Assembly (NCBI GenBank): GCA_964624795.1 | Contig: CAZUZS010000128.1 | Location: 1 to 8,691, forward strand | DNA from: CAZUZS01 sp964624795 | GTDB taxonomy: Bacteria; Calditrichota; Calditrichia; RBG-13-44-9 | DNA length: 8,691 nt | Direction of reading: 5' to 3' | Part shown: positions 1-6,553 of the stretch, one piece after another | Layout: each line of letters starts with the position of its first letter | How positions within the stretch are numbered: position 1 is the stretch's first letter | Program-made: the position numbers and the translations under genes | The notes under the pieces: generated by a model | Told to the model about the DNA's origin: nothing | Databases searched by the model: none | The model's input: only the letters and a program-made list of their open reading frames with translations

Positions 1-1752
1 TTAGTGGGTGACCGGAAAGACATTCCGGAATTTTTCCTGCCGGTAGCCGAAATTCAGGGAAAGGCGGAAATCCACCAGCGACTGCCAGTCCCGGCTGCCA
101 TACTGAGCGCGATGCAGCCGAAATTCACCCAGCAGATTGCGAACAAATTCGTACTGCACCGACCCGCCCCACGATTTCTGGACGTTTAGAATGCCGTCCA
201 GGAAAACCGCATCGCGTGCATCACCGCCGACATGCGGCTGGTCAGGGTCGCCACCCACATTCCGGTCCGCAGGATTGGAGCCGTGCCGGTACTGCTCGTA
301 GTCCAGGCCGATCTCCAGAAACTTGCCAAATCGCCGCCGCAGGCGGAAATACCAGTCATCGGAGTTGGGACCAATGAAATCACCCAGGATGGTATCGTAA
401 TGCTTGTATTTGTTATAATCCCGGTACGACTGGCTGTAAACATACGGTTTGATTCGGGTATATTCGACCAGGAAATCCACATCGGGCAATGAGAAGGGAT
501 TTACCAGGAAGAAGCCGCCCTGCCAGGCGAACTTGTTCCCGTAAAAATTGCTGCCCAACTGGCCGGTAGTAATATCATCGATAAACCACTCGCCGTATAA
601 TTTAAGCCCTGGCAGCGCCCGCCACTGAAATTCAAGCGAAAGGGAGCCGTTATCCAGGTCGCCATAGAAATGTTCCAGCGATTTGAAAAAACTCAGCGGA
701 TTCAGGTAACCCACCTGCAACGGGCGGTCGCCGTAAATAATGGCTTCGCTCAGGCCAATCTGCCAGCCACGCCCCAGGTCCAGGTCCAGCCGGTTACCCG
801 ACCAATACTGGCTGATATACGGCTGCGATTTAATGGATCTGCGCGCCTCCGGGGAGATGTATTCCAGGAAGGCGGTTAGATGGGTGTATTTGAACCGCCA
901 GTAGCGGACCACAAATTTGATCTGATCATATAACGGCGCATTGGTGGAAAGCATCAGATTGCCGTTGTGTCCCACTCCCCACTGGTTGTATTCCCGTCCG
1001 TAAACCAGGTAAAAATATTTGTAATTGAAAGTAAGGGTTGCGGCATTTTCGTCGAAATCGAATGTGCCGTTGTCGCCGCGCGCCGCAAGTTGCGGGTAGC
1101 CCGATTCCTGCAGCACTTCGTACGGAATTGTTTGTCCCTGCCATCGCTGGTCCTGCATGTGGTTGTCGGTGAGGTTAAAATAAAACCCAACGTAGTGACC
1201 GAGATTTCCCCGGAAAAGAACCCCGTTACTCCAGCCTGACTGGCGAAATCTCCCCGGCAGGCTGTCCAGTAGCTGCTGCGAGCTGGTATTCAGCACAAGA
1301 TCCGCATACAGGTTGAATTCATTGTGGTGAAAACTGAGCCCGTTACGGTAATTGGTGTAGAACAGCTTGTTAAAGAACTTCAACGGCTGCTTCCTGAAAA
1401 CCTTCCTGAGACGCGGTTCCCAGGTGCCATCGGCAGGCGGAAGGTCGTATGATTTAAGCTCCTCCGCAAAATCGAAGGAGAGATAGCTGAGCTGCTCGAC
1501 ATCGGTGCGGGTGAATTTTTCCGGTGACTCCCGGTATGTTTTCCATGCATCGGCGATATATTCCGCCATCTCCAGCCGGGAAAACGGCTTGCTGCTGGTA
1601 AAGGCATTGGAGATCAGTCCACGGACTTCCCACCGTTCAACAGCATCGTACCCCCAGTAGGAAAGCGGCACCGAAACGGTCTGAGCGGAGAGTGTGACGA
1701 TGGCGCATAAAACAAAAATGCCGGTAATAATAAATATGTAAACTGATCTCAA
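1..1752 (-). CDS. Capsule assembly Wzi family outer-membrane protein
   Basis: This complete 583-residue protein is an exported outer-membrane beta-barrel of the Wzi type. Members of the family include the lectin that anchors capsule at the cell surface; other members are of unknown ligand. Residues 1-23 form a hydrophobic signal peptide ending LSA before QT. Residues 30-70 resemble an S-layer-homology (SLH) motif (YDAVERWEVRGLI, then SRLEMAEYIADA). The rest has the aromatic, alternating pattern of barrel strands. Family-like blocks are GREYNQWGVGHNGNLMLST (252-270), followed by NAP, and the 425-470 segment with EYTRIKPYVYS and GPNSDDWYFRLRR. It is about 100 residues longer than E. coli Wzi, which fits the extra N-terminal part. 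The start is a TTG, chosen because the signal peptide begins there and AGGAG lies about nine bases upstream. The stop is TAA at positions 1-3. No capsule gene is visible nearby, so the substrate is unknown. Family is fairly sure; function in capsule is inferred. Confidence 0.82.
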   Translation of the reverse strand: MRSVYIFIITGIFVLCAIVTLSAQTVSVPLSYWGYDAVERWEVRGLISNAFTSSKPFSRLEMAEYIADAWKTYRESPEKFTRTDVEQLSYLSFDFAEELKSYDLPPADGTWEPRLRKVFRKQPLKFFNKLFYTNYRNGLSFHHNEFNLYADLVLNTSSQQLLDSLPGRFRQSGWSNGVLFRGNLGHYVGFYFNLTDNHMQDQRWQGQTIPYEVLQESGYPQLAARGDNGTFDFDENAATLTFNYKYFYLVYGREYNQWGVGHNGNLMLSTNAPLYDQIKFVVRYWRFKYTHLTAFLEYISPEARRSIKSQPYISQYWSGNRLDLDLGRGWQIGLSEAIIYGDRPLQVGYLNPLSFFKSLEHFYGDLDNGSLSLEFQWRALPGLKLYGEWFIDDITTGQLGSNFYGNKFAWQGGFFLVNPFSLPDVDFLVEYTRIKPYVYSQSYRDYNKYKHYDTILGDFIGPNSDDWYFRLRRRFGKFLEIGLDYEQYRHGSNPADRNVGGDPDQPHVGGDARDAVFLDGILNVQKSWGGSVQYEFVRNLLGEFRLHRAQYGSRDWQSLVDFRLSLNFGYRQEKFRNVFPVTH

Positions 1753-1761
1753 ATCCTGAAT

Positions 1762-1767
1762 CTCCTT
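1762..1767 (-). promoter_or_regulatory. Ribosome binding site for the Wzi-family gene
   Basis: On the minus strand AAGGAG lies nine bases before the TTG at 1752. No ATG is available near the start of the signal peptide, so this site decides the TTG start. Confidence 0.6.
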
Positions 1768-1827
1768 CTTGCTGTCTCTCGGTTACCTTTTTTTCCCTTT
1801 TTAAAACGGATTTGAAAGGTACGCTGT

Positions 1828-1858
1828 TGAAAATACATTTTTGAGAGGATAATCCAAA
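1828..1858 (-). promoter_or_regulatory. Putative promoter of the Wzi-family gene
   Basis: On the minus strand TTTG (1855-1858) is followed after exactly 19 bases by TATTTTCA (1828-1835). This is close to the Bacteroidota housekeeping pattern (TTTG, 19-21 bases, TAnnTTTG). It also reads as a sigma-70 pair, TTGGAT, 16 bases, TATTTT. It would give a leader of roughly 70 bases before the TTG start. The match is by eye and short, so it is only a candidate. Confidence 0.4.
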
Positions 1859-1876
1859 TTATTTCACGTCTATGAT

Positions 1877-1912
1877 AAAAAAATGCCCGGCGGGATTTCT
1901 CCCGTTTACCGG
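1877..1912 (-). terminator. Intrinsic terminator after hutI
   Basis: The minus-strand RNA folds as CCGG (1909-1912), a four-base bulge UAAA, then CGGGA, a GAAA tetraloop and UCCCG (1891-1904), then the closing CCGG (1887-1890). After GCA comes a run of seven U (1877-1883). It lies about 65 bases past the hutI stop and would end the HIT-hutI operon before the Wzi-family promoter. Confidence 0.8.
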
Positions 1913-1978
1913 AATGACCGAGGAAAAAATTCTCGTGAGTAAACTGCCTGTGATGTCAAACAACTTGATTTACCTGCT

Positions 1979-3208
1979 TCAATTTCGGTGTATCACCCGT
2001 CCGCCGCGGATCACCGTTTTTACGTGGTTCATCCCGTAATGATAAGGAATATAGCGGTAGTTGGGCACATCCAATAAAATAATGTCTGCCCGCTTGCCGG
2101 GCTCCAGGCTGCCCAGCTCCTTTTCCCGCGCAATGGCCCGTGCGCTGTTCAGCGTGGTGGCCCACACTGTTTCGGCGGGCAGCATTTTCATCTGCGTGCA
2201 GGCGATGGATTGAATCAGCGCCATGTTCTGCGTAAAAGAGCTGCCCGGGTTGTAATCGGTGGCAAGCGCCACCGGCAGACCGGCTTCGATCATCTTGCGC
2301 GCCGGGGCGTAGCTTCTTTTTCCCAGGAAAAAAGCCGTTCCCGGAAGCAGAACCGGCACCACCTCTGCCTTTCGCATTTCGCGGATTCCCTCGTCGGAGA
2401 CCATCAACAGGTGGTCGGCGGAAATCGCCCGCACCCTGGCGGCCAGCTCGGCGCCCCCCAGCGGGCTGAGTTCGTCGGCGTGCAGCTTGGGGATCAGACC
2501 GTAATTTTTTGCCGCGATCAGAATCTTTTCACTTTCCGCCACGCTAAAGACATTTTTTTCGGTGAAGACATCGCAGAACACCGCCAGCTTTTCTTCCGCC
2601 ACCGCCGGAATCATCTCTTTAATAATCAGCTCGATGTAATCTTCTCTTCGGTCGCGGTACTCATCCGGCACCTCGTGTGCCCCCAGGAAGGTGGGAACGA
2701 TGGTGAGCGGCAGAAGTTGGCCCACCTTTCGCAGCACGCGCAGGCTTTTCAGCTCATCTTCCAGAGAAAGACCGTAGCCGCTTTTTGCCTCCACCGCAGT
2801 GGTACCGTAACTGATGAATTCTCTCATGCGGTTGTAAGTGAGCTCCGCCAGCTCGTCGAAAGAAGCCTCCCGCAGCGCCCGCACGCTGTTGCGAATTCCG
2901 CCGCCGGCTGCTGCGATTTCCTCATACGATTTTCCCCGGATGCGCATCTCGAATTCTTCTTCGCGGGTCTTGAAAAAGACCGGGTGAGTATGCGGATCCA
3001 CATAGCCGGGGAACGCCCAGCACCGTTCGCCGTCAATCTTCCTGGCTTCCGGATATTTGGAAATCAGGAGATCTTCCCGGCCAATCTCTTTGATCTTTCC
3101 ATCCTCAATGGCCGCTGCAGCGCCTTGCTTAATTTCCAGATCGCCAAACGACAGGTTGGCGCGCGGCGTAACAATTCCTTTCAGGTTAACGAGAATCTGA
3201 TGGGTCAT
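1979..3208 (-). CDS. hutI: Imidazolonepropionase (histidine degradation)
   Basis: This enzyme hydrolyses 4-imidazolone-5-propionate to N-formimidoyl-L-glutamate, the third step of histidine breakdown, in the cytoplasm. The 409-residue length is normal for HutI, an amidohydrolase-superfamily TIM barrel. Visible signatures are the metal motif DPHTHPVF (His73, His75), the family block GKSYEEIAAAGGGI (92-105), FLGAHEVP (His178), KLHADEL (His243, Glu246), SADHL (His266) and ATDYNPGSS (Asp318). By comparison with studied HutI enzymes, His73, His75, His243 and Asp318 should bind the zinc or iron, and Glu246 and His266 should act in catalysis. All are present, so the enzyme looks intact. The ATG overlaps the stop of the upstream HIT gene (ATGA), implying translational coupling. 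An intrinsic terminator follows. No hutH, hutU or formiminoglutamase gene is in the window, so the rest of the pathway must be elsewhere or absent. Confidence 0.96.
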   Translation of the reverse strand: MTHQILVNLKGIVTPRANLSFGDLEIKQGAAAAIEDGKIKEIGREDLLISKYPEARKIDGERCWAFPGYVDPHTHPVFFKTREEEFEMRIRGKSYEEIAAAGGGIRNSVRALREASFDELAELTYNRMREFISYGTTAVEAKSGYGLSLEDELKSLRVLRKVGQLLPLTIVPTFLGAHEVPDEYRDRREDYIELIIKEMIPAVAEEKLAVFCDVFTEKNVFSVAESEKILIAAKNYGLIPKLHADELSPLGGAELAARVRAISADHLLMVSDEGIREMRKAEVVPVLLPGTAFFLGKRSYAPARKMIEAGLPVALATDYNPGSSFTQNMALIQSIACTQMKMLPAETVWATTLNSARAIAREKELGSLEPGKRADIILLDVPNYRYIPYHYGMNHVKTVIRGGRVIHRN

Positions 3209-3711
3209 TTCTCTTCACTGCTGATTTTCTTATATGCTTTTAACAATTTATCGTACGATTTTTCAAGCGCTTCGGAGACAACTTTTGTGTTATTGATAAC
3301 CGGCATAAAATTGGTGTCGCCGTTCCAGCGGGGGACGATGTGAAAATGCAGGTGGTCTTCCACTCCGGCGCCGGCAACCCGCCCCAGGTTCATTCCGATG
3401 TTGAATCCGTGCGGCTGCATCACCTGCTCCAGCGCGGTAGTGGAAAGCTGGATCAGGTGGAAGAGGTCCCGCGATTCATCCGGTTCCAGCGACCGAATGT
3501 CGCCGCTGTGCCGATAAGGCACCACCATCAAATGGCCGTTATTGTAGGGAAAGCGGTTCATGATAACAAATGAATATTTACTCCTGAACAGGATCAGGTT
3601 TTTTTTGTCCGATTTCTGTTCCACCCGGCTGCAGAAGATGCAGACATCGGATGTGCTGTCCTTGGCGCTGATGATATATTCCATCCGCCACGGTGCCCAG
3701 AGAATGTCCAT
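3205..3711 (-). CDS. HIT family protein, Ap4A phosphorylase-like
   Basis: This 168-residue histidine-triad protein is a nucleotide hydrolase or transferase, probably cytoplasmic. The triad HLHFHIV spans residues 120-126, with His122 the expected nucleophile. A CxxC pair (Cys24, Cys27) and His60 in NNGHLMVVPYRH resemble the zinc site of the family. The opening LWAPWRMEYI, the PHGFNIGMNLGRVAGAGVEDH block and the ending PRWNGDTNFMPVI match the branch that contains the mycobacterial Ap4A phosphorylase Rv2613c, so cleavage of diadenosine tetraphosphate is the best guess; substrate is not proven. I start it at ATG 3711, with AAAGG eight bases upstream. The frame stays open to a GTG at 3774, but that extension runs through an intrinsic terminator stem and adds residues that family members lack. 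The stop overlaps the hutI start by ATGA, so the two genes form one operon. The link to histidine breakdown is positional only. Confidence 0.9.
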   Translation of the reverse strand: MDILWAPWRMEYIISAKDSTSDVCIFCSRVEQKSDKKNLILFRSKYSFVIMNRFPYNNGHLMVVPYRHSGDIRSLEPDESRDLFHLIQLSTTALEQVMQPHGFNIGMNLGRVAGAGVEDHLHFHIVPRWNGDTNFMPVINNTKVVSEALEKSYDKLLKAYKKISSEEK

Positions 3712-3746
3712 CTGATTGCCTTTTGGTTTTACTGAATTTTTCGAGC

Positions 3747-3781
3747 ATACAAAAGCCCCATGGATAAACTCCACAGGGCTT
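3747..3781 (-). terminator. Intrinsic terminator after the EF-G gene
   Basis: On the minus strand AAGCCCUGUGGA (3770-3781) pairs with UCCAUGGGGCUU (3753-3764) across a five-base loop, giving 12 pairs including two G-U wobbles, and the RNA then reads UUGU. Read on the plus strand the two wobbles become C-A and A-C mismatches. The complete stem therefore exists only in minus-strand RNA, which matches the direction of the EF-G gene ending about 30 bases upstream. The U tract is short, so some read-through into the HIT-hutI operon is likely; only about 40 bases remain for a separate promoter. Confidence 0.75.
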
Positions 3782-3811
3782 ATTTTACTATTCGTGCAAC
3801 ATTAGCAAAGA

Positions 3812-5884
3812 TCAGGCTTCTTCTTTTTCTTTCTTGGATTGCTCGATAATCTTGTTTGCCTGATCGCTGGGAACTTCCTCGTAATGGGAAAATTTCTGCC
3901 GGAAAAGGCCCCGCCCCTGGGTCATGGAACGCAGGGTGGTGGAGTATTTATGCAGCTCCGCCAGCGGTACTTTGGCCTTGATCACCTGAAAATGACCGTC
4001 AGCTTCCATACCGGAAATTTTACCCCGTTTGGAAGAAATATCGCCCATTACGTCGCCCATGTATTCTTCCGGCACCTTCACCTCGATATCGTAAATGGGC
4101 TCCAGCAGAACCGGTTTGGCCTGTTTGAAGGCATCCTTGAACGCCGCTCTTCCGGCAATCTGGAATGCGATATCGCTGGAATCGACCGGGTGCATCTTAC
4201 CGTCGTAAAAATCCACCTTCAGGTCTACTACCCGATAGCCGGCGATGACGCCCTCTTCGCAGGCAGAATTGACGCCCTTTTCTACCGACGGCACGTAAAC
4301 GCGGTCCACATTCTGGCCCACCAGCGAATTGGTAAATTCCACGCCCTCGCCCCGGGCTTTGGGTTCGATGCGCATCAGCACTTCGGCAAACTGCCCTGCA
4401 CCGCCACTCTGTTTTTTATGGCGGTACCTGGCATCCGATTTCCCACGGATAGTTTCCCGGTAGGGAATCTTGGGATCTTTAATGTTTACCTCAACTCCGA
4501 ATTTCTGTTTGAGGCGTTTGACGATGATGTCCAGGTGCAGTTCGCCCTGCCCGGAAATAATGGTCTGTTTCAGCTCAGGATCGTATTTTACGACAAACGT
4601 GGGGTCTTCTTCATGCAACGATTGCAGGCCGGATGAAATCTTGGCCTCATCTCCCTTGGATTTGGGTTCGATGGCCAGGCTAAGCAGGGCCGGCGGAAAC
4701 TCAATTGGGGGAATTTGAATCGGTGAATTTTTGGGGCACAGTGTGTCACCGGTGTGGGTACTTTTCAGTTTTACCAGCGCCCCCAGATCGCCGGCATGAA
4801 GCCGGTCCACGTTGTGCTTGTTCTTGCCGGAGAGATCAAAAATCTGCCCCACCCGTTCGGCATGGTTCTGGGTGACATTGAATGTTTCCTCGCCGCTTTC
4901 CAACACGCCGGAGAACACCCTGACAAACGAGAGCTCTCCCACATGCGATTCCGAAACGGTTTTGAACACAAACGCGGACAGCGATTCATCATCGGTTGGT
5001 TTTACCTCCTTATCTTCCAGGCCCTTTACAGGCGGCATTTCTACCGGGGCCGGTGAAAAATCAACCACGAAATCCAGCAAAGCGCTGACGCCGACGTTAT
5101 GAGTGGCGGAAGTGCAGAAGATCGGGAAAATCCTACGGTTCTTGAGCGCTTTTTTAAAACCGCCGATGAATTCATCTTCGGTCAGCTCGCCGGCTTCAAA
5201 GAACTTTTCCAGCAGCTCATCGTCACTCTCGGCCACTGCTTCCACCAGCTTGTTTCGCATCTCTTCCGCGCTTGCTTTCAAATCGCCGGGAATGTCTTCC
5301 TCGGTCGGCTTGCCGGATTTGTCCTGCGGATATGTTACCAGCTTCATCTTGAGCAGATCAATAATTTTAAAGAAATTAACGCCGGTTTCCACCGGGATTT
5401 GGGCCAGCAGCAGGTGGTTGCCAAAACGTCCCTGAAGGTCGCTAACGATTTTATCAAAAACAACATTTTCACGATCCAGCTTGTTGATTACTACCGTAAC
5501 CGGCTTGCCGTATTTTTCGGCCAGTTCCCACACCTGCTCGGTTCCAACTTCGATGCCGCCGGCGGAGGAGACCACCAGCAGTACATTTTCAACCACCCGC
5601 AGGCCGCTAACTACATCGCCAAAAAAATCGCTGAATCCGGGGGTGTCGATAACATTGATCTTGGTTTTATTCCACTCGCCATGCAGCATGGAGGTGCTGA
5701 TTGAAATCTGGCGCTCGATTTCGTCCTCGTTGTAATCGGAGGCCGTATTTCCCTGGTCGATGCTCCCCATCCGTGTGGTTTCCCCCATGGTAAAGAGCAT
5801 CGCTTCCACCAGTGAGGTTTTTCCGGCTGCGCCATGGGCGCCGGTTCCAATGTTGCGTATCTGTTCACCCGTGTATTCTTTCAA
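3812..5884 (-). CDS. fusA: Elongation factor G, subfamily lacking the catalytic His
   Basis: This 690-residue translational GTPase has the full five-domain layout of EF-G, which moves tRNAs and mRNA on the ribosome or, with RRF, splits ribosomes. The GTPase domain spans about 1-280: P-loop AHGAAGKTS (16-24), switch I RQISI (58-62) where classical EF-G has RGITI, G3 DTPGF (80-84), G4 NKLD (134-137) and G5 CTSA (257-260). Domain II is about 302-385, III 398-470, IV 475-595 (tip MHPVDSSDIAF) and V 597-670, ending in SMTQGRGLFRQKFSHYEEVP. Phe84 stands where classical EF-G has its catalytic His; an aromatic at this site is known in the EF-G-like/EF-G2 branch, usually Tyr. That branch may be a second EF-G rather than the main one; symbol given for the family. 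Start is TTG, supported by AGGAGG seven bases upstream. A terminator follows. Its promoter region is cut by the assembly gap. Confidence 0.9.
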   Translation of the reverse strand: MKEYTGEQIRNIGTGAHGAAGKTSLVEAMLFTMGETTRMGSIDQGNTASDYNEDEIERQISISTSMLHGEWNKTKINVIDTPGFSDFFGDVVSGLRVVENVLLVVSSAGGIEVGTEQVWELAEKYGKPVTVVINKLDRENVVFDKIVSDLQGRFGNHLLLAQIPVETGVNFFKIIDLLKMKLVTYPQDKSGKPTEEDIPGDLKASAEEMRNKLVEAVAESDDELLEKFFEAGELTEDEFIGGFKKALKNRRIFPIFCTSATHNVGVSALLDFVVDFSPAPVEMPPVKGLEDKEVKPTDDESLSAFVFKTVSESHVGELSFVRVFSGVLESGEETFNVTQNHAERVGQIFDLSGKNKHNVDRLHAGDLGALVKLKSTHTGDTLCPKNSPIQIPPIEFPPALLSLAIEPKSKGDEAKISSGLQSLHEEDPTFVVKYDPELKQTIISGQGELHLDIIVKRLKQKFGVEVNIKDPKIPYRETIRGKSDARYRHKKQSGGAGQFAEVLMRIEPKARGEGVEFTNSLVGQNVDRVYVPSVEKGVNSACEEGVIAGYRVVDLKVDFYDGKMHPVDSSDIAFQIAGRAAFKDAFKQAKPVLLEPIYDIEVKVPEEYMGDVMGDISSKRGKISGMEADGHFQVIKAKVPLAELHKYSTTLRSMTQGRGLFRQKFSHYEEVPSDQANKIIEQSKKEKEEA

Positions 5885-5891
5885 CGGTGAT

Positions 5892-5897
5892 CCTCCT
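5892..5897 (-). promoter_or_regulatory. Strong ribosome binding site deciding a TTG start (EF-G)
   Basis: A perfect AGGAGG on the minus strand lies seven bases before TTG 5884. The protein begins KEYTGEQIRNIG, as EF-G-like proteins do, and no ATG occurs nearby, so TTG is the start. Confidence 0.85.
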
Positions 5898-5939
5898 ATA
5901 ACTTTTCAAATTTTGTTGTATATTTAGCATCCTGTAAAT

Positions 5940-5953
5940 TTCGAAAGTTCGAA
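5940..5953. repeat. Tandem TTCGAA palindrome pair upstream of EF-G
   Basis: TTCGAA occurs twice, separated by AG. Each copy is its own reverse complement, so the 14-base unit is almost symmetric. It lies 55-70 bases before the EF-G start, where a promoter or operator would be, and ends five bases before the gap. It may be a protein-binding site or chance. Confidence 0.3.
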
Positions 5954-5958
5954 TATAA

Positions 5959-6058
5959 NNNNNNNNNNNNNNNNNNNNNNNNNNNNNNNNNNNNNNNNNN
6001 NNNNNNNNNNNNNNNNNNNNNNNNNNNNNNNNNNNNNNNNNNNNNNNNNNNNNNNNNN
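5959..6058. other. Assembly gap of 100 Ns
   Basis: The run is exactly 100 N, the usual placeholder for a scaffold gap of unknown length. The true distance is not known, and the adjacency of the EF-G block and the lipoprotein block rests only on scaffolding. A repeat-like palindrome touches the right edge. Confidence 0.99.
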
Positions 6059-6064
6059 GATTCC

Positions 6065-6115
6065 CCTCCTACCGGTCTATGATTGGAGCACAGGTAGGAG
6101 GCGATTCCTATCGCC
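6065..6115. repeat. GTAG/REP-like double palindrome at the gap edge
   Basis: CCTCCTACC (6065-6073) and GGTAGGAGG (6093-6101) are a perfect nine-base inverted repeat around a 19-base loop. The right arm runs straight into a second hairpin, GGCGAT-TCCT-ATCGCC (6100-6115). The unit starting GTAGGAGGCGATTCC and closing with ATCGCC has the layout of REP elements (a GTAG head followed by a palindrome). The left arm read backwards gives GTAGGAGGGGAATC and then enters the gap, as if a second, diverged copy lay head to head. This looks like an extragenic palindromic pair (BIME-like). No RAYT transposase is in the window. Confidence 0.55.
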
Positions 6116-6553
6116 GACCCGGTATGTTATCAAAAAGCATGGAAATATTGACACTGAGTTATCACCGCGAAACAAAAGGGATTTGTTGCTGGAAAGATCT
6201 CAATATTTGCTCTTGCAAGTATTGATTTGCAACTGCGTGTGAAAAGAGTCTGTAGTCCGATTTACTTTTCTACCGCATGGTAGTGATTTGATTAATTTGA
6301 TCTTGAATTTTTCCATTTTTTTATTACATTTAGTTCAACAGCGAGGTTTTTTAATTTTATCAATACGATTCACATGAAATTTGCGAGGTCGAATTCATAT
6401 CGTTTCAAGTGCACGGATTCCAATATAAATGCCGGCAACTGGCGATTCAATGTAATGCTGAATAGCCATTTGCCAACATCTGCCTAAAGCAAGAAACTGT
6501 CTCCGGAACTATTGAATAAACTGGTGGGCATTAAGGAAAAAAAAGAGGTAAAA
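6116..6553 (+). other. AT-rich intergenic stretch without a convincing gene
   Basis: I see no supported gene in these 438 bases. They hold a small perfect hairpin, CTACC-GCAT-GGTAG (6270-6283), AT-rich runs at 6290-6360, and a putative promoter at 6303-6333. A 37-codon ORF from ATG 6374 to TAA 6487 has no Shine-Dalgarno and no recognisable product, and I do not call it. If the promoter is real, the lipoprotein ORF at 6554 has a leader of about 215 bases. I recognise no riboswitch in it. Confidence 0.6.
6303..6333 (+). promoter_or_regulatory. Putative Bacteroidota-type promoter
   Basis: TTG (6303-6305) is followed after 19 bases by TACATTTAG (6325-6333), close to the TTTG, 19-21 bases, TAnnTTTG pattern. 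The spacing equals that of the candidate before the Wzi-family gene. The surrounding sequence is AT-rich, so a chance match is quite possible. Confidence 0.3.

Noticed and set aside
1775..1805. Pyrimidine-rich run with T7 and T5 tracts
   Set aside because: On the plus strand no stem precedes it; on the minus strand it is the purine-rich leader of the Wzi-family gene. Not a terminator.
2210..3343. A 377-codon open frame on the plus strand
   Set aside because: It lies opposite hutI and the HIT gene, which carry clear family motifs. The product is rich in His, Arg and Gln with no recognisable domain, as expected of an antisense shadow.
3839..4636. A 265-codon plus-strand open frame, and others at 5099-5704
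   Set aside because: Both are antisense to the EF-G gene, whose protein is intact over its full length. The translations show no family features.
6059..6300. CRISPR array or tRNA near the gap
   Set aside because: The palindromes there are not repeated at regular spacing and no cloverleaf can be drawn.
6374..6487. A 37-codon ORF before the chimeric lipoprotein
   Set aside because: No Shine-Dalgarno precedes the ATG, and the product has no recognisable feature; expected by chance in this length.
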